Assembly (NCBI GenBank): GCA_009773375.1
Contig: WRPH01000017.1
Location: 82,847 to 133,838 of the forward strand
DNA from: Paracoccaceae bacterium
GTDB taxonomy: Bacteria > Pseudomonadota > Alphaproteobacteria > Rhodobacterales > Rhodobacteraceae
Direction: 5' to 3'
DNA: 50,992 nucleotides
Position numbers and translations under genes: made by a program. This document shows positions 42,068 to 50,992 of the stretch, piece after piece. The number at the start of each line of letters is the position of its first letter. Positions within the stretch are counted from its first letter, which is position 1. Below the pieces are notes generated by a model. That model saw nothing but the letters and a program-made list of their open reading frames with translations. It had not been told where the DNA came from and did not search any database.

Positions 42068-43003
42068 TCACATGGCCTGAATTTCGCGTGCGAGGCGGGC
42101 GGCTACGGGGGGGAGGATGGCGTCGGCGCGGGTCAGCAGGCCGAAGGGTTCGACCTCGATGCCAAGGTCGATGGCGAGTTCGGCGTAGGGCGCGTTCGGG
42201 CTGGCGGCAAAGCTGGTGACAACGGCGCGGGCCAAGGGGGCGATGGCGTTGGATTGTTGCACCAAGGCGAAGGTCAGCAGGAAGGACGCGGTGGAAATCC
42301 GTTGCGGCGGGGTTGCCATACCATGCGCGCGCAGCCGGGCCATCACGGCGCGCGACAGCAGCGCCTCGGGCGGCGGCATCACCCAATCATAGGCCAGAAG
42401 GTCGGACGCTTGCGGGTTGGGGTGGCTGGCCAGCGGGTGGCCCTTGCGCACCACCAGCGATACCGGCTCGGTGGCGATCGGGGTGAAGGACAACAGATCG
42501 GGGTTGATGCTGTCGGGCAACCGGCCGATGGCGAAATCGATCCGGCCTTCGAGCAGATGCGCGCCCAAGATGTCGGAGGTGGCGACGATCACCTCGACGG
42601 TGACTTGCGGCGCGGTCAGCCGGGCGTTGCGCAGCGCGGGCAACACGCGGTCGATGGCGGGGCCGGTGACCGAACCGATGCGGACGTGGCCGCTGCCGCC
42701 GTTTGCCACCTCGGCCATGTCGCGGGCGGCGTCGCGCAGCTCCATCTGGATGCGTTGCGCGCGGGTGGCGAGCGCCTGCCCTACCGCCGTCAGCGCCATG
42801 CCGCGCCCTGTGCGCAGGTGCACCGGCTGACCGACGATGCGTTCGACCTCGGCCAGCAGGCGCGAAGCTGCGGGTTGTGCCACGCCGATCCGTTCGGCGG
42901 CCTGACTGATCTGGCCGGTATCGGCCAGGGCAGCCAGCAAGCGCAGGTGGCTGAGTTTCAGGCCCCGCTGGGCAAGTTGATCGGCGCTGGGGGTTCTATT
43001 CAT
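42068..43003 (-). CDS. gbpR: LysR-family regulator of sugar uptake, GbpR type
   Basis: 311 residues. LysR helix-turn-helix near residues 15-65 (LKLSHLRLLAALADTGQISQAAERIGVAQPAASRLLAEVER) and the periplasmic-binding-protein-like effector domain. Homologous to GbpR/GalR-type LysR proteins that control chvE and ggu genes in Agrobacterium; the divergent chvE gene 143 bases away supports that assignment. Start ATG 43003 (MNRTPSADQL) is chosen because it starts the HTH and leaves the intergenic region free. Two ATTTC(G/A)CC elements at 43008 and 43029 lie next to it. Confidence 0.88.
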   Translation of the reverse strand: MNRTPSADQLAQRGLKLSHLRLLAALADTGQISQAAERIGVAQPAASRLLAEVERIVGQPVHLRTGRGMALTAVGQALATRAQRIQMELRDAARDMAEVANGGSGHVRIGSVTGPAIDRVLPALRNARLTAPQVTVEVIVATSDILGAHLLEGRIDFAIGRLPDSINPDLLSFTPIATEPVSLVVRKGHPLASHPNPQASDLLAYDWVMPPPEALLSRAVMARLRAHGMATPPQRISTASFLLTFALVQQSNAIAPLARAVVTSFAASPNAPYAELAIDLGIEVEPFGLLTRADAILPPVAARLAREIQAM

Positions 43004-43007
43004 AACA

Positions 43008-43036
43008 ATTTCGCCATGACTGTATAAGATTTCACC
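43008..43036 (+). promoter_or_regulatory. candidate GbpR operator upstream of chvE
   Basis: ATTTCGCC (43008-43015) and ATTTCACC (43029-43036) form a direct repeat with a 21-bp period (two turns). A TTGACG element follows at 43039-43044 as possible -35 box. Position between divergent gbpR and chvE fits control of both. Confidence 0.4.
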
Positions 43037-43146
43037 ATTTGACGGATATATTTGGCTGTTGCAACTGTGTCGCACGGTTTCGGAGGGCCCTGCCCTGCGA
43101 TGCCGTCGGGTTATCGCCGCCAAAGTGCGGCTAGGGAGGTTACACA

Positions 43147-44223
43147 ATGCAAGTTTCAAGACGTGCGCTTTTGGCGCTGGGTGGGGCTGCGGCTGCCACT
43201 TCTGTTCTGGGTCTGCCGGCTTTCGCGCAGGACAAGGGCACCATCGGTATCGCGATGCCGACGCAATCTTCGGCGCGCTGGATCGCTGACGGCGCGGCCA
43301 TGGTCGAGCAGTTCACCGCTGCCGGTTACGGCACCGATCTGCAATATGCGGAAGACGACATTCCGAACCAGTTGGCGCAAATCGAGAACATGATCACCAA
43401 GGGTGTCAAGGTTCTGGTGATCGCGGCGATTGACGGCACCACCCTGTCGAACGCCTTGGACAATGCTGCCGCTGCGGGCATCAAGGTTATCGCCTACGAC
43501 CGTCTGATCCGCGAAAGCGGCTCGGTGGATTACTATGCCACCTTCGACAACTTCAAGGTGGGCGTGCAGCAGGCAGAATCGCTGGTGGCGGGCCTGAAGG
43601 CGCGTTTTGCCGATGTGAAGCCGTGGAATGTCGAACTGTTCGGCGGCTCGCCCGACGACAACAACGCGTTCTTCTTCTACAATGGCGCGATGTCGGTGTT
43701 GCAGCCGATGATCGACGCGGGCGATATCGTGATCCCGTCGGGCCAGGTTGGCATGGACGTGGTCGGCACGCTGCGTTGGGACGGGGCTGTTGCCCAGTCG
43801 CGCATGGACAACCTGCTGTCGTCGAACTACGGCGACAAGGCGCTGCACGGCGCGCTGTCGCCCTATGATGGCTTGTCGATCGGCATTCTGTCGTCGGTCA
43901 AGGGAGTCGGCTATGGCTCGGGCGATCTGGCGATGCCAATCGTGACCGGTCAGGATTGCGAAGTGCCGTCGATCAAGTCGATCATCGCGGGCGAGCAGTA
44001 TTCCTCGATCTTCAAGGACACCCGCGAGCTGGCGAAAGTCACCGTGAAGATGGTGGACGCGATCCTGTCGGGTGGCACGCCGGAAATCAACGACGAGAAG
44101 ACCTATGACAACGGCGTCAAGGTGGTGCCGTCGTATCTGCTGGCCTCGCAGCCGGTAGATGCCGCGAACTACGAAGCCGTGCTGGTGGGGTCTGGCTATT
44201 ACACCGCTGATCAGCTGAAGTAA
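43147..44223 (+). CDS. chvE: periplasmic multiple-sugar-binding protein ChvE
   Basis: 358 residues. Signal peptide 1-27 (cleavage after AFA), with an SRR near the start that resembles a Tat motif. The mature part is a type I periplasmic sugar-binding protein: [60 protein letters not shown], and the [16 protein letters not shown] element typical of ChvE. In Agrobacterium it binds galactose, glucose, arabinose and related sugars for uptake and VirA signalling; here it must serve import by GguAB. Separated from gguA by a stem-loop. Start ATG 43147 with GGAGG upstream. Confidence 0.95.
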   Translation: MQVSRRALLALGGAAAATSVLGLPAFAQDKGTIGIAMPTQSSARWIADGAAMVEQFTAAGYGTDLQYAEDDIPNQLAQIENMITKGVKVLVIAAIDGTTLSNALDNAAAAGIKVIAYDRLIRESGSVDYYATFDNFKVGVQQAESLVAGLKARFADVKPWNVELFGGSPDDNNAFFFYNGAMSVLQPMIDAGDIVIPSGQVGMDVVGTLRWDGAVAQSRMDNLLSSNYGDKALHGALSPYDGLSIGILSSVKGVGYGSGDLAMPIVTGQDCEVPSIKSIIAGEQYSSIFKDTRELAKVTVKMVDAILSGGTPEINDEKTYDNGVKVVPSYLLASQPVDAANYEAVLVGSGYYTADQLK

Positions 44224-44232
44224 GCTTGTGAT

Positions 44233-44261
44233 CCGTGCCCGCTTTGACTGGGCGGGCACGG
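44233..44261 (+). other. intercistronic stem-loop between chvE and gguA
   Basis: CCGTGCCCGC (44233-44242) pairs perfectly with GCGGGCACGG (44252-44261). Such hairpins commonly stabilise the binding-protein message or partly stop transcription before the ABC genes. Confidence 0.6.
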
Positions 44262-44280
44262 GTTTCCTGGGGAGGATACC

Positions 44281-45810
44281 ATGACGGCATTGTTGGAGAT
44301 GCGGGGGATCAGCAAGGTCTTTCCGGGCGTTCGGGCGTTGGACAATGTGTCTTTGACGGTGGAGCCGGGCGAGATTCACGCGATTTGCGGTGAAAATGGC
44401 GCCGGCAAATCGACGCTGATGAAGGTGCTGTCGGGGGTTTACCCGCATGGGTCTTACGAGGGCGAGATCATTTATGACGGCCAGCCTTTGGCGTGCCGCA
44501 ATATTCGCGATTCCGAGGATCGTGGGATCATCATTATTCACCAAGAGCTTGCGCTGGTGCCGCTGCTGTCGATTGCCGAGAATCTGTTCCTGGGCAACGA
44601 GGTGGCGAAGCGTGGCATCATCAACTGGGCCGAAGCGTTTCAGCGCACCGGCGCGTTGCTGAAGAAGGTCGGGCTGGACGAGGTGCCGACCACCAAGGTG
44701 GAAAAGCTGGGCGTCGGCAAGCAGCAGTTGATCGAGATCGCCAAGGCGCTGGCCAAGGATGTGCGGTTGTTGATCCTCGACGAGCCGACCGCAGCATTGC
44801 AGGAAAATGACAGCCAGAAGCTGCTGGATCTGATGCTGGAGCTGAAGGCGCAGGGGGTGACGCAGATCATCATCAGCCACAAGCTGAACGAAATCGGCCG
44901 GGTGGCGGACCGCATTACGGTGATCCGCGATGGCGCGACGGTTTCGACGTTGGACAAGGCCGAGATTTCGGAAGATCGCATCATCCGCGACATGGTCGGG
45001 CGCGATATGGCGCATCGCTATCCCGACCGCAGCCCGCATATCGGTGATGTGCTGATGGAGGTGCAGGGCTGGAACGTCTGGCACCCCGATCAGAAAGATC
45101 GCCAGATGATCAAGGATGCGGCGTTTCATGTGAAGAAGGGCGAGATCGTTGGCATTGCCGGGCTGATGGGCGCGGGGCGGACGGAACTGGCGATGAGCCT
45201 GTTTGGCAAATCTTACGGGCGCGGGATTTCTGGCACGGTGACGATGGGCGGCAAGGTGGCCGATACCTCGACGGTGGCGAAGGCGATTGACGCGGGGCTG
45301 GCCTATGTGACCGAGGATCGCAAGGTGCTGGGGCTGGTGCTGGACGAGCCGATTGTGCGCAATATCACGCTGGCGAACCTGTTGGGCGTCTCAAAAAACG
45401 GCGTTCTCAGCCAGCGGCGGGAAACCCAGGTGGCGGAAGAATACCGCAAAGCCATGAATATTCGTACACCGGGGGTGATGCAGAAGGTGGTGAACCTGTC
45501 GGGCGGCAACCAGCAGAAGGTGGTGCTGTCGAAATGGCTGTTCACCGATCCGCAGGTGCTGATCCTTGATGAACCGACGCGCGGCATCGACGTCGGTGCG
45601 AAGTTTGAGATTTACGGCATCATGAACGAACTCGCGGCACAAGGCCGGGGCGTGGTGATGATCAGCAGCGAAATGCCGGAACTTCTGGGCATGTGCGACC
45701 GGATTTATGTGATGAACGAAGGGCGGATCGTGGGAGAGCTTTCACGCGCCGAGGCCAGTCAGGAGCGCATCATGGCGCTTATCCTGCAAAGCGAAGGAAA
45801 AGCAGCATGA
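44281..45810 (+). CDS. gguA: sugar ABC transporter ATP-binding protein GguA
   Basis: 509 residues with two ABC domains, as in the CUT2 family. First domain: Walker [10 protein letters not shown] near residue 40, modified signature [15 protein letters not shown], Walker [12 protein letters not shown]. Second domain: degenerate Walker [10 protein letters not shown] near residue 295, canonical [15 protein letters not shown] and [10 protein letters not shown]. Powers import of ChvE-bound sugars. The stop overlaps gguB's start by 4 bases (ATGA). Confidence 0.96.
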   Translation: MTALLEMRGISKVFPGVRALDNVSLTVEPGEIHAICGENGAGKSTLMKVLSGVYPHGSYEGEIIYDGQPLACRNIRDSEDRGIIIIHQELALVPLLSIAENLFLGNEVAKRGIINWAEAFQRTGALLKKVGLDEVPTTKVEKLGVGKQQLIEIAKALAKDVRLLILDEPTAALQENDSQKLLDLMLELKAQGVTQIIISHKLNEIGRVADRITVIRDGATVSTLDKAEISEDRIIRDMVGRDMAHRYPDRSPHIGDVLMEVQGWNVWHPDQKDRQMIKDAAFHVKKGEIVGIAGLMGAGRTELAMSLFGKSYGRGISGTVTMGGKVADTSTVAKAIDAGLAYVTEDRKVLGLVLDEPIVRNITLANLLGVSKNGVLSQRRETQVAEEYRKAMNIRTPGVMQKVVNLSGGNQQKVVLSKWLFTDPQVLILDEPTRGIDVGAKFEIYGIMNELAAQGRGVVMISSEMPELLGMCDRIYVMNEGRIVGELSRAEASQERIMALILQSEGKAA

Positions 45811-46988
45811 GCGAGCAAAACAAAGGCATCGGCGCGCATCTGGGCGGGCATTTGCGCGAAAACGGCATGCTGATGGCGCTGGTCGCCATTGTGGTGTTTT
45901 TCCTGATCATCGTGCGGGTGTTCGAGGGCGTCGATTTCCTGTCGGCGCAGAACATCACCAACCTGTTCCTGCAAAACTCTTACGTCATCATCATGGCGCT
46001 GGGGATGCTGCTGGTGATCGTGGCCGGGCATATCGACCTGTCGGTCGGGTCGGTCGTGGGCTTTGTCGGCGCGTTTGCGGCGGTGCTGACGGTCAATCTG
46101 CATTGGCCGGTCTGGGCGGTGGTGCCGGCCTGTCTGGGGCTGGGGCTGCTGATCGGGGCGGCGCAAGGCTATTGGGTGGCCTATTGGCGGGTGCCGTCGT
46201 TCATCGTGACGCTGGCGGGGATGCTGGTGTTCCGGGGGGCCACGATGTGGCTGCTGGCGGGGCAGAATATCGGGCCTTTCCCGAAGACGTTCCAATCGCT
46301 GTCCACCGGCTTTATCCCGGACGTGTTTGGGGTGGACAAGCCGAACATGACCGCGCTGGCGCTGGTGACGCTGTCGGCGCTGGTGATCGTGGCGATGGGC
46401 TGGCGGGCGCGGATGCGCGATGCGGAATTTGGCATCGAGCCGGAGCCTGGGGCTGTGTTCGTGGCGCGCAATCTGATCGTGTCGGCGGCGCTGATTTTCG
46501 TCGGCTACAAGCTGGCCAGCTTTCGCGGATTGCCGAACGTGGTGGTGATCCTGACGGTGCTGACGGTGCTCTATGCGTTTTTCACCGAGAAAGTCACCAC
46601 AGGGCGGCGGATTTACGCGCTGGGTGGCAATGAGAAGGCCGCGAAGCTTTCCGGCATCAAGACCGAGCGGCTGGTGTTTCTGACCTTCTGCAACATGGGC
46701 GTGCTGGCGGCGCTGGCGGGGATGATCGTGGCGGCGCGGTTGAACTCTTCCACCCCGAAGGCGGGCGTTGGCTTTGAGTTGGACGTGATCGCGGCGGTGT
46801 TCATTGGCGGCGCGTCGATGTCGGGCGGCGTGGGTAAGATTCTGGGCGCGGTTGTGGGTGCGCTGATCATGGGCGTGATGAATAACGGCATGTCGATCAT
46901 GGGCATCGGCATTGATTATCAGCAGATGATCAAGGGGCTGGTGCTGTTGGCCGCCGTGATCTTCGACGTCTATAACAAATCGAAATAA
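45807..46988 (+). CDS. gguB: sugar ABC transporter permease GguB
   Basis: 393 residues, about ten membrane segments, CUT2 permease family. Characteristic [24 protein letters not shown] near residue 45, [14 protein letters not shown] near residue 70, and the C-terminal [31 protein letters not shown]. Coupled to gguA; 12 bases before gguC. Start at ATG 45807 rather than upstream in-frame codons, since this yields the coupling and the normal N-terminus. Confidence 0.96.
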   Translation: MSEQNKGIGAHLGGHLRENGMLMALVAIVVFFLIIVRVFEGVDFLSAQNITNLFLQNSYVIIMALGMLLVIVAGHIDLSVGSVVGFVGAFAAVLTVNLHWPVWAVVPACLGLGLLIGAAQGYWVAYWRVPSFIVTLAGMLVFRGATMWLLAGQNIGPFPKTFQSLSTGFIPDVFGVDKPNMTALALVTLSALVIVAMGWRARMRDAEFGIEPEPGAVFVARNLIVSAALIFVGYKLASFRGLPNVVVILTVLTVLYAFFTEKVTTGRRIYALGGNEKAAKLSGIKTERLVFLTFCNMGVLAALAGMIVAARLNSSTPKAGVGFELDVIAAVFIGGASMSGGVGKILGAVVGALIMGVMNNGMSIMGIGIDYQQMIKGLVLLAAVIFDVYNKSK

Positions 46989-47000
46989 GGCAGATATATC

Positions 47001-47993
47001 ATGCTGTTGTCACAGGTTTTGAAAGAAGACGGCGCGCTGGCCGTGGTGGCGCGCGAAGGCTCGGAAGCGGCTGTGGTGCGCGGGGCTGTCAGCACCTATG
47101 CGCTGGCGGCTGAGGCGTTGGAAAGCGGGCGCAGTCTGGCGGCGGTTATTGCCGCGCATGGCTTGGGCGAGGCGGTGGATCTGGTGGCGCTGGCGGCCGC
47201 CGGGCGGATGGCGCTGCCGATCACCCACCCGGACCTTTCGCATATGCACCTGACCGGTACCGGGCTGACGCATCTGGGGTCGGCGGCAACGCGCAATGCG
47301 ATGCATGCCAAACTGGACGGGGCCGAGGTGCTGACCGACAGTATGAAGATGTTCCAGATGGGGTTGGCCGAGGGGCGGCCTGCGCCGGGTCAGGTGGGCG
47401 TGCAGCCGGAGTGGTTCTACAAGGGCAACGGTCATACGGCGGTGGCGCCGGGCGCGGCGCTGACCTCGCCGGGGTTTGCGCTGGATGGTGGCGAAGAACC
47501 GGAACTGGCGGGGATTTACCTGATTGCCGCCGATGGCACCCCGGCGCGGGTCGGCTGGGCCTTGGCGAACGAATTTTCCGATCACGTCACCGAGCGGATC
47601 AACTATCTGTTTCTGGCGCATTCCAAGCTGCGGCAGGCGTCGTTCGGGCCGGAAATTCTGGTCGGCGACCTTCCCGCCGATGTGCGCGGCCATAGTCGGA
47701 TCTGGCGCGGCGGTGTGGCGATTTTCGACAAGCCTTTTCTGTCGGGCGAGGCGAATATGTCGCATACGTTTGCCAACCTGGAACACCACCACTTCAAGTA
47801 TGATCTGTTTCGCCACCCCGGCGATCTGCATGTGCATATGTTTGGCACCGCGACGCTCAGCTTTGCCGACGGGGTGAAGCCGCAGGCGGGCGATGTGTTT
47901 GAAATCGAGGCAGAGGCGTTTGGTTTGGCCCTGCGCAATCCCCTGGCCGTGGCCCCTGCCCTGCCGGGTGCCGTCACCGTAAAACAGTTGTGA
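47001..47993 (+). CDS. gguC: GguC / AraD1-type protein (predicted keto-deoxy sugar acid dehydratase)
   Basis: 330 residues. The family has a fumarylacetoacetase-like fold: THPDLSHMHLTGTGLTHLGSA at the N-terminal third, QPEWFYKGNGHTAVAPGAALTSPGFALDGGEEPELAGIYLI in the middle (Glu and Asp metal ligands) and ANEFSDHVTERIN. Its place after gguAB is conserved. Families of this fold dehydrate or hydrolyse keto acids, and AraD1 names suggest action on 2-keto-3-deoxy-arabonate; the downstream arabonate-type dehydratase and semialdehyde dehydrogenase agree with such a step. The exact reaction is not shown by sequence. Confidence 0.9.
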   Translation: MLLSQVLKEDGALAVVAREGSEAAVVRGAVSTYALAAEALESGRSLAAVIAAHGLGEAVDLVALAAAGRMALPITHPDLSHMHLTGTGLTHLGSAATRNAMHAKLDGAEVLTDSMKMFQMGLAEGRPAPGQVGVQPEWFYKGNGHTAVAPGAALTSPGFALDGGEEPELAGIYLIAADGTPARVGWALANEFSDHVTERINYLFLAHSKLRQASFGPEILVGDLPADVRGHSRIWRGGVAIFDKPFLSGEANMSHTFANLEHHHFKYDLFRHPGDLHVHMFGTATLSFADGVKPQAGDVFEIEAEAFGLALRNPLAVAPALPGAVTVKQL

Positions 47994-48000
47994 GGACGCT

Positions 48001-49743
48001 ATGACCTTCAAACCCGCTGCCTGGCCCCGCAAACTGCGCTCGCAAGAGTGGTTTGGCGGCACCTCAAAGGACAATATCTATCATCGCGGCTGGATGAAAA
48101 ATCAGGGCTTCCCGCCGGATTTGTTCGATGGCCGCCCGGTGATCGGGATTCTGAACACCTGGTCGGAACTGACGCCGTGCAACGCGCATCTGAATGATCT
48201 GGCGCAGCGGGTGAAGAACGGGATTTACGAGGCGGGCGGTTTCCCGGTGGAAGTGCCGGTGTTTTCGACCTCCGAATCGGCGTTCCGGCCAACCGCAATG
48301 ATGTTCCGCAATCTGGCGGCGATGGCGGTGGAAGAACAGATGCGCGGGCAGCCGATGGATGGCTGCGTGTTGTTGGTCGGCTGCGATAAAACCACGCCGT
48401 CGCTGCTGATGGCTGCGGCATCGACCGATCTGCCGTCGATCATTGTGACCGGCGGGCCGATGCTGAACGGCTATTACAAGAATGAACGGGTCGGCTCTGG
48501 CACGCATCTGTGGAAATTCTCGGAGGCCGTGAAGGCCGGGACGATGACGAAAGAGGAGTTCGTTGAGGCGGAAGCCTCGATGTCGCGTTCGCCGGGGTCG
48601 TGCAACACGATGGGGACGGCCTCGACGATGGCCTCGATGGCGGAAGCCTTGGGCATGGCCTTGTCGGGCAACGCGGCTATTCCGGCGGTGGATAGCCGCC
48701 GCCGGGTGATGGCGCAGCTGACGGGGCGGCGGATCGTGCAGATGGTCAAAGATGATCTGAAGCCGTCTGATATTCTGAAGAAAGAGGCGTTTGAGAACGC
48801 CATCCGCACCAATGCGGCGATTGGCGGCTCGACCAACGCGGTGATCCATCTGCTGGCGATTGCGGGCCGGGTGGGCGTTGATCTGACGCTGGACGATTGG
48901 GATCGGTGTGGCCGCGATGTGCCGACGATCGTGAACCTGATGCCGTCGGGCAAGTATCTGATGGAAGAGTTCTTCTACGCTGGTGGCCTGCCGGTGGTGA
49001 TCAAGCGGCTGGGCGAGGCCGGGCTGTTGAACAAGGACGCGCTGACGGTTTCGGGCGAAACCGCGTGGGATCAGGTCAAGGACGTGATCAACCACAACCC
49101 GGATGTGATCCTGCCGACCGACAAGGCGCTGACCCAATCGGGCGGCGTGGTGGTGTTGCGCGGCAATCTGGTGCCGAAAGGTGCGGTGCTGAAACCCTCG
49201 GCGGCGACGCCTGCACTGTTGCAGCATCGCGGCCGCGCCGTGGTGTTCGAGGACATCGACGACTACAAGGCCAAGATCAATGACGAGGATCTCGACATTG
49301 ACGAAACCTGCGTCATGGTGCTGAAAAACTGCGGCCCGAAAGGGTATCCGGGCATGGCAGAGGTCGGCAACATGGGCCTGCCGCCGAAGATCCTGCGCCG
49401 TGGTATCACCGATATGGTGCGGATTTCCGATGCGCGCATGTCGGGCACGGCGTTTGGCACGGTGTGTCTGCATTCGTCGCCTGAGGCGGCGGTGGGTGGG
49501 CCGCTGGCGGTGGTGCAGAACGGCGATTTCATCGAGTTGGATGTGAAGAACCGCCGGTTGCATCTGGATATTTCCGATGCCGAACTGGCCAGCCGTCTGG
49601 CGGCGTGGAAACCGCGTCAGGATGGGCCGGATGGTGGCTATGCATGGCTGCACCAGCAGCATGTGCAGGGTGCCGATACCGGGGCGGACCTTGATTTCCT
49701 GAAAGGCTGCCGGGGCAATCCGGTCGGCAAGGATTCGCATTGA
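48001..49743 (+). CDS. IlvD/Edd-family sugar acid dehydratase (L-arabonate-type)
   Basis: 580 residues. Fe-S dehydratase with the three cluster cysteines in LTPCNAHL (about residue 60), GCDKTTPSLLM (about 128) and SPGSCNTMGTASTMASMAEALG (about 200). The sequence near the start (KLRSQEWFGGTSKDNIYHRGWMKNQG) is that of the pentonate/arabonate branch, not IlvD proper. It removes water from a pentonate (or galactonate) to give the 2-keto-3-deoxy acid. Starts 7 bases after gguC with GAGGACG and is followed by the sugar 1-dehydrogenase, so transport and oxidation are one unit. Confidence 0.93.
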   Translation: MTFKPAAWPRKLRSQEWFGGTSKDNIYHRGWMKNQGFPPDLFDGRPVIGILNTWSELTPCNAHLNDLAQRVKNGIYEAGGFPVEVPVFSTSESAFRPTAMMFRNLAAMAVEEQMRGQPMDGCVLLVGCDKTTPSLLMAAASTDLPSIIVTGGPMLNGYYKNERVGSGTHLWKFSEAVKAGTMTKEEFVEAEASMSRSPGSCNTMGTASTMASMAEALGMALSGNAAIPAVDSRRRVMAQLTGRRIVQMVKDDLKPSDILKKEAFENAIRTNAAIGGSTNAVIHLLAIAGRVGVDLTLDDWDRCGRDVPTIVNLMPSGKYLMEEFFYAGGLPVVIKRLGEAGLLNKDALTVSGETAWDQVKDVINHNPDVILPTDKALTQSGGVVVLRGNLVPKGAVLKPSAATPALLQHRGRAVVFEDIDDYKAKINDEDLDIDETCVMVLKNCGPKGYPGMAEVGNMGLPPKILRRGITDMVRISDARMSGTAFGTVCLHSSPEAAVGGPLAVVQNGDFIELDVKNRRLHLDISDAELASRLAAWKPRQDGPDGGYAWLHQQHVQGADTGADLDFLKGCRGNPVGKDSH

Positions 49744-49759
49744 GGAAGGTTTGGCACGG

Positions 49760-50671
49760 ATGAAGATCGCTCTGGTTGGCATCGGCAAGATCGCCGTTGA
49801 TCAGCATGTGCCCGCGATTGCGGCCTCGCCCGATTGGGAGTTGGCCGCAACCGTGTCGCGCAAAGGCTCGGTTGACGGGGTCGAATCGTTCAGCGATTTC
49901 GCGGCGTTTCTGGCGGCGCGGCCGGATGTGACGGTGGTATCCTTATGTCTGCCGCCGGTGCCGCGCTATGATTATGCCGAAGCCGCGCTGTTGGCGGGGC
50001 GGCATGTGATGCTGGAAAAGCCGCCCGGCGCGACGCTGGCCGAGGTGCATGCCTTGCAAGCGATGGCTGCGGCACGCGGGCTGACGCTGTATACCACCTG
50101 GCACAGCCGGATGGCGCATGCGGTGGCGGCGGCGAAGGCGTGGCTTGCCGACAAGGCGGTCACCCGCGCGCATATCACCTGGCGCGAAGATGTGCGCAAA
50201 TGGCATCCGGGACAGGATTGGGTGTTTGAACCGGGCGGTATGGGGGTGTTTGATCCAGGCGTCAACGCGCTGTCGATCCTGACCGAGATTCTGCCCGCGC
50301 CGGTGCATATGACGGCGGCCACGCTGGAATTCCCCGCCAACCGGCAGACCCCGATTGCGGCGCAGTTGCGGTTTTCCGGCAATGTGACGGCTGATTTCGA
50401 CTGGCGGCAGACCGGGCCACAAACCTGGGATATCACCGTGGAAACCGACCGGGGGCCGATGGCGCTGCGGATGGGTGGCAATGTGCTGGAAATCGACGGC
50501 AAGGTTGCGGGCGGTGAAAACAGCATCATGGGCGAGTACCCGGCGCTCTATGCCCGGATGGCCGAACTGGTTGCCGCTGGTCAATCCGAGGTCGATCTGG
50601 CACCGATGGTGCATGTGGCGGATGCGCTGACTTTGGGTCGCCGGGTGGTGGTGGACAGCTTCGACTTCTGA
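49760..50671 (+). CDS. Gfo/Idh/MocA-family sugar 1-dehydrogenase (galactose/arabinose type)
   Basis: 303 residues. N-terminal Rossmann fold with GIGKIAVDQHVPAIAASPDW (GxGxxA variant) at about residues 7-26 and the EKPPG motif (LEKPPGATLAEV, Lys near residue 93) typical of the family; C-terminal domain includes DWVFEPGGMGVFDPGVNALSIL. Closest in pattern to D-galactose 1-dehydrogenase/L-arabinose 1-dehydrogenase, which form the lactone that feeds the dehydratase upstream. Start ATG 49760 with GGAAGG upstream; 16 bases after the dehydratase stop. Confidence 0.9.
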   Translation: MKIALVGIGKIAVDQHVPAIAASPDWELAATVSRKGSVDGVESFSDFAAFLAARPDVTVVSLCLPPVPRYDYAEAALLAGRHVMLEKPPGATLAEVHALQAMAAARGLTLYTTWHSRMAHAVAAAKAWLADKAVTRAHITWREDVRKWHPGQDWVFEPGGMGVFDPGVNALSILTEILPAPVHMTAATLEFPANRQTPIAAQLRFSGNVTADFDWRQTGPQTWDITVETDRGPMALRMGGNVLEIDGKVAGGENSIMGEYPALYARMAELVAAGQSEVDLAPMVHVADALTLGRRVVVDSFDF

Positions 50672-50751
50672 TTTCATCTGTCTATAAATATCCCACGGGG
50701 GAAGATCACATTGGCAAGGTGCCAATGTGATCAGGGGGTGTGAAACCCCCG
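50671..50751. repeat. dispersed palindromic repeat, copy 6 (type B)
   Basis: Starts ATTTCATCTGTCTATAAATA, then TCCCACGGGGG, inner hairpin ATCACATTGGCA-AGG-TGCCAATGTGAT (50705-50731), terminal hairpin GGGGGTGTGAAACCCCC (50734-50750). It sits inside the sugar operon between the sugar dehydrogenase and the aldehyde dehydrogenase. Confidence 0.8.
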
Positions 50752-50777
50752 CCTCTGTGCTGATCAAGGAGACCAAA

Positions 50778-50992
50778 ATGTTGACGGGCAAACACCTGAT
50801 TGCAGGAAACTGGGTTGCGGGCGAGACGACGTTCCTGTCGTCGCCTGCGACGGGCGAGGCTTTGGCGTTCTCGGTCGGCACGCCTGCGCATGTCGATGCA
50901 GCGGTGCGCGGGGCGGAAGCCGCCTATCCGTCGTTCTCGGCGCTGACGCGCGAGGCGCGGGCGGCGTTTCTGGAAAAGATCGCTGATGAGAT
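50778..50992 (+). CDS. aldehyde dehydrogenase family, 5' end only (alpha-ketoglutarate semialdehyde dehydrogenase-like)
   Basis: Partial; 71 residues visible from ATG 50778, with AAGGAGA 5-7 bases upstream. The N-terminus (LTGKHLIAGNWVAGETTFLSS, then a PATGE and ALTREARAAFLEKIADE) is that of aldehyde dehydrogenases annotated as 2,5-dioxovalerate (alpha-ketoglutarate semialdehyde) dehydrogenase. It would close the oxidative pentose route to 2-oxoglutarate. The active site lies outside the window. Confidence 0.75.
   Translation, partial: MLTGKHLIAGNWVAGETTFLSSPATGEALAFSVGTPAHVDAAVRGAEAAYPSFSALTREARAAFLEKIADE

Noticed and set aside
43156..45129. Minus-strand frame opposite chvE and gguA
   Set aside because: Both plus-strand genes are complete with signal peptide and ATPase motifs; the minus product is Arg/His/Gln-rich with no motif.

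Overview
The window reads as a chromosomal segment of a high-GC alphaproteobacterium of the Rhodobacterales (Rhodobacteraceae). This rests on gene content and order: a trimethylamine-to-ammonia gene set of the type known from roseobacters and their relatives, a tetrameric sarcosine-oxidase-type enzyme, a gbpR/chvE/gguABC sugar locus, TadE/TadG-like pilus genes and a class II GlpX. No phage, integron, IS element or CRISPR array is visible. The assignment to the order is fairly secure; genus is not resolved.

Layout. 1-1476: end of a Tad/Flp pilus locus. 1604-7315: housekeeping genes (pirin, small lipoprotein, homoserine dehydrogenase, GlpX, RecJ, tRNA-Glu). 7803-11081: divergent katG/oxyR. 11078-12037: an agmatinase-family ureohydrolase. 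12277-38402: methylated-amine catabolism. 38403-38822: a gene-free, hairpin-rich stretch. 38821-41943: a solitary ParB-domain protein and a ketogluconate/gluconate trio. 42068-50992: the sugar locus gbpR-chvE-gguABC followed by three oxidative pentose/galactose enzymes, the last cut off by the window edge.

How the amine genes fit together. Tmm (12277) oxidises trimethylamine to its N-oxide. Tdm (35622) splits the N-oxide into dimethylamine and formaldehyde. The heme-dependent dimethylamine monooxygenase DmmDABC (23873-27763) gives monomethylamine. GmaS (13897) joins that to glutamate. MgsABC (15305-18229) makes N-methylglutamate. A four-subunit sarcosine-oxidase-type complex (29581-34575), most likely N-methylglutamate dehydrogenase MgdABCD, regenerates glutamate. 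Each formaldehyde-releasing step has its own GcvT/folate-type domain. Two APC permeases lie in the middle; one is co-transcribed with three tiny, unrecognised membrane proteins. The usual TMAO importer genes (tmoXVW) are not in the window. A cupin-HTH regulator and a GlxA/AraC-type regulator sit between the dmm and mgd operons, and an AraC-like tandem site lies in front of mgdA.

Most interesting to follow up: the three-small-protein plus permease cassette (18491-20739); a family of six dispersed palindromic repeats with exchangeable inner hairpins; a region at 38538-38822 with mutually exclusive pairing options; the tandem 18-bp operator upstream of mgdABCD; and a truncated hemoglobin directly behind tdm.
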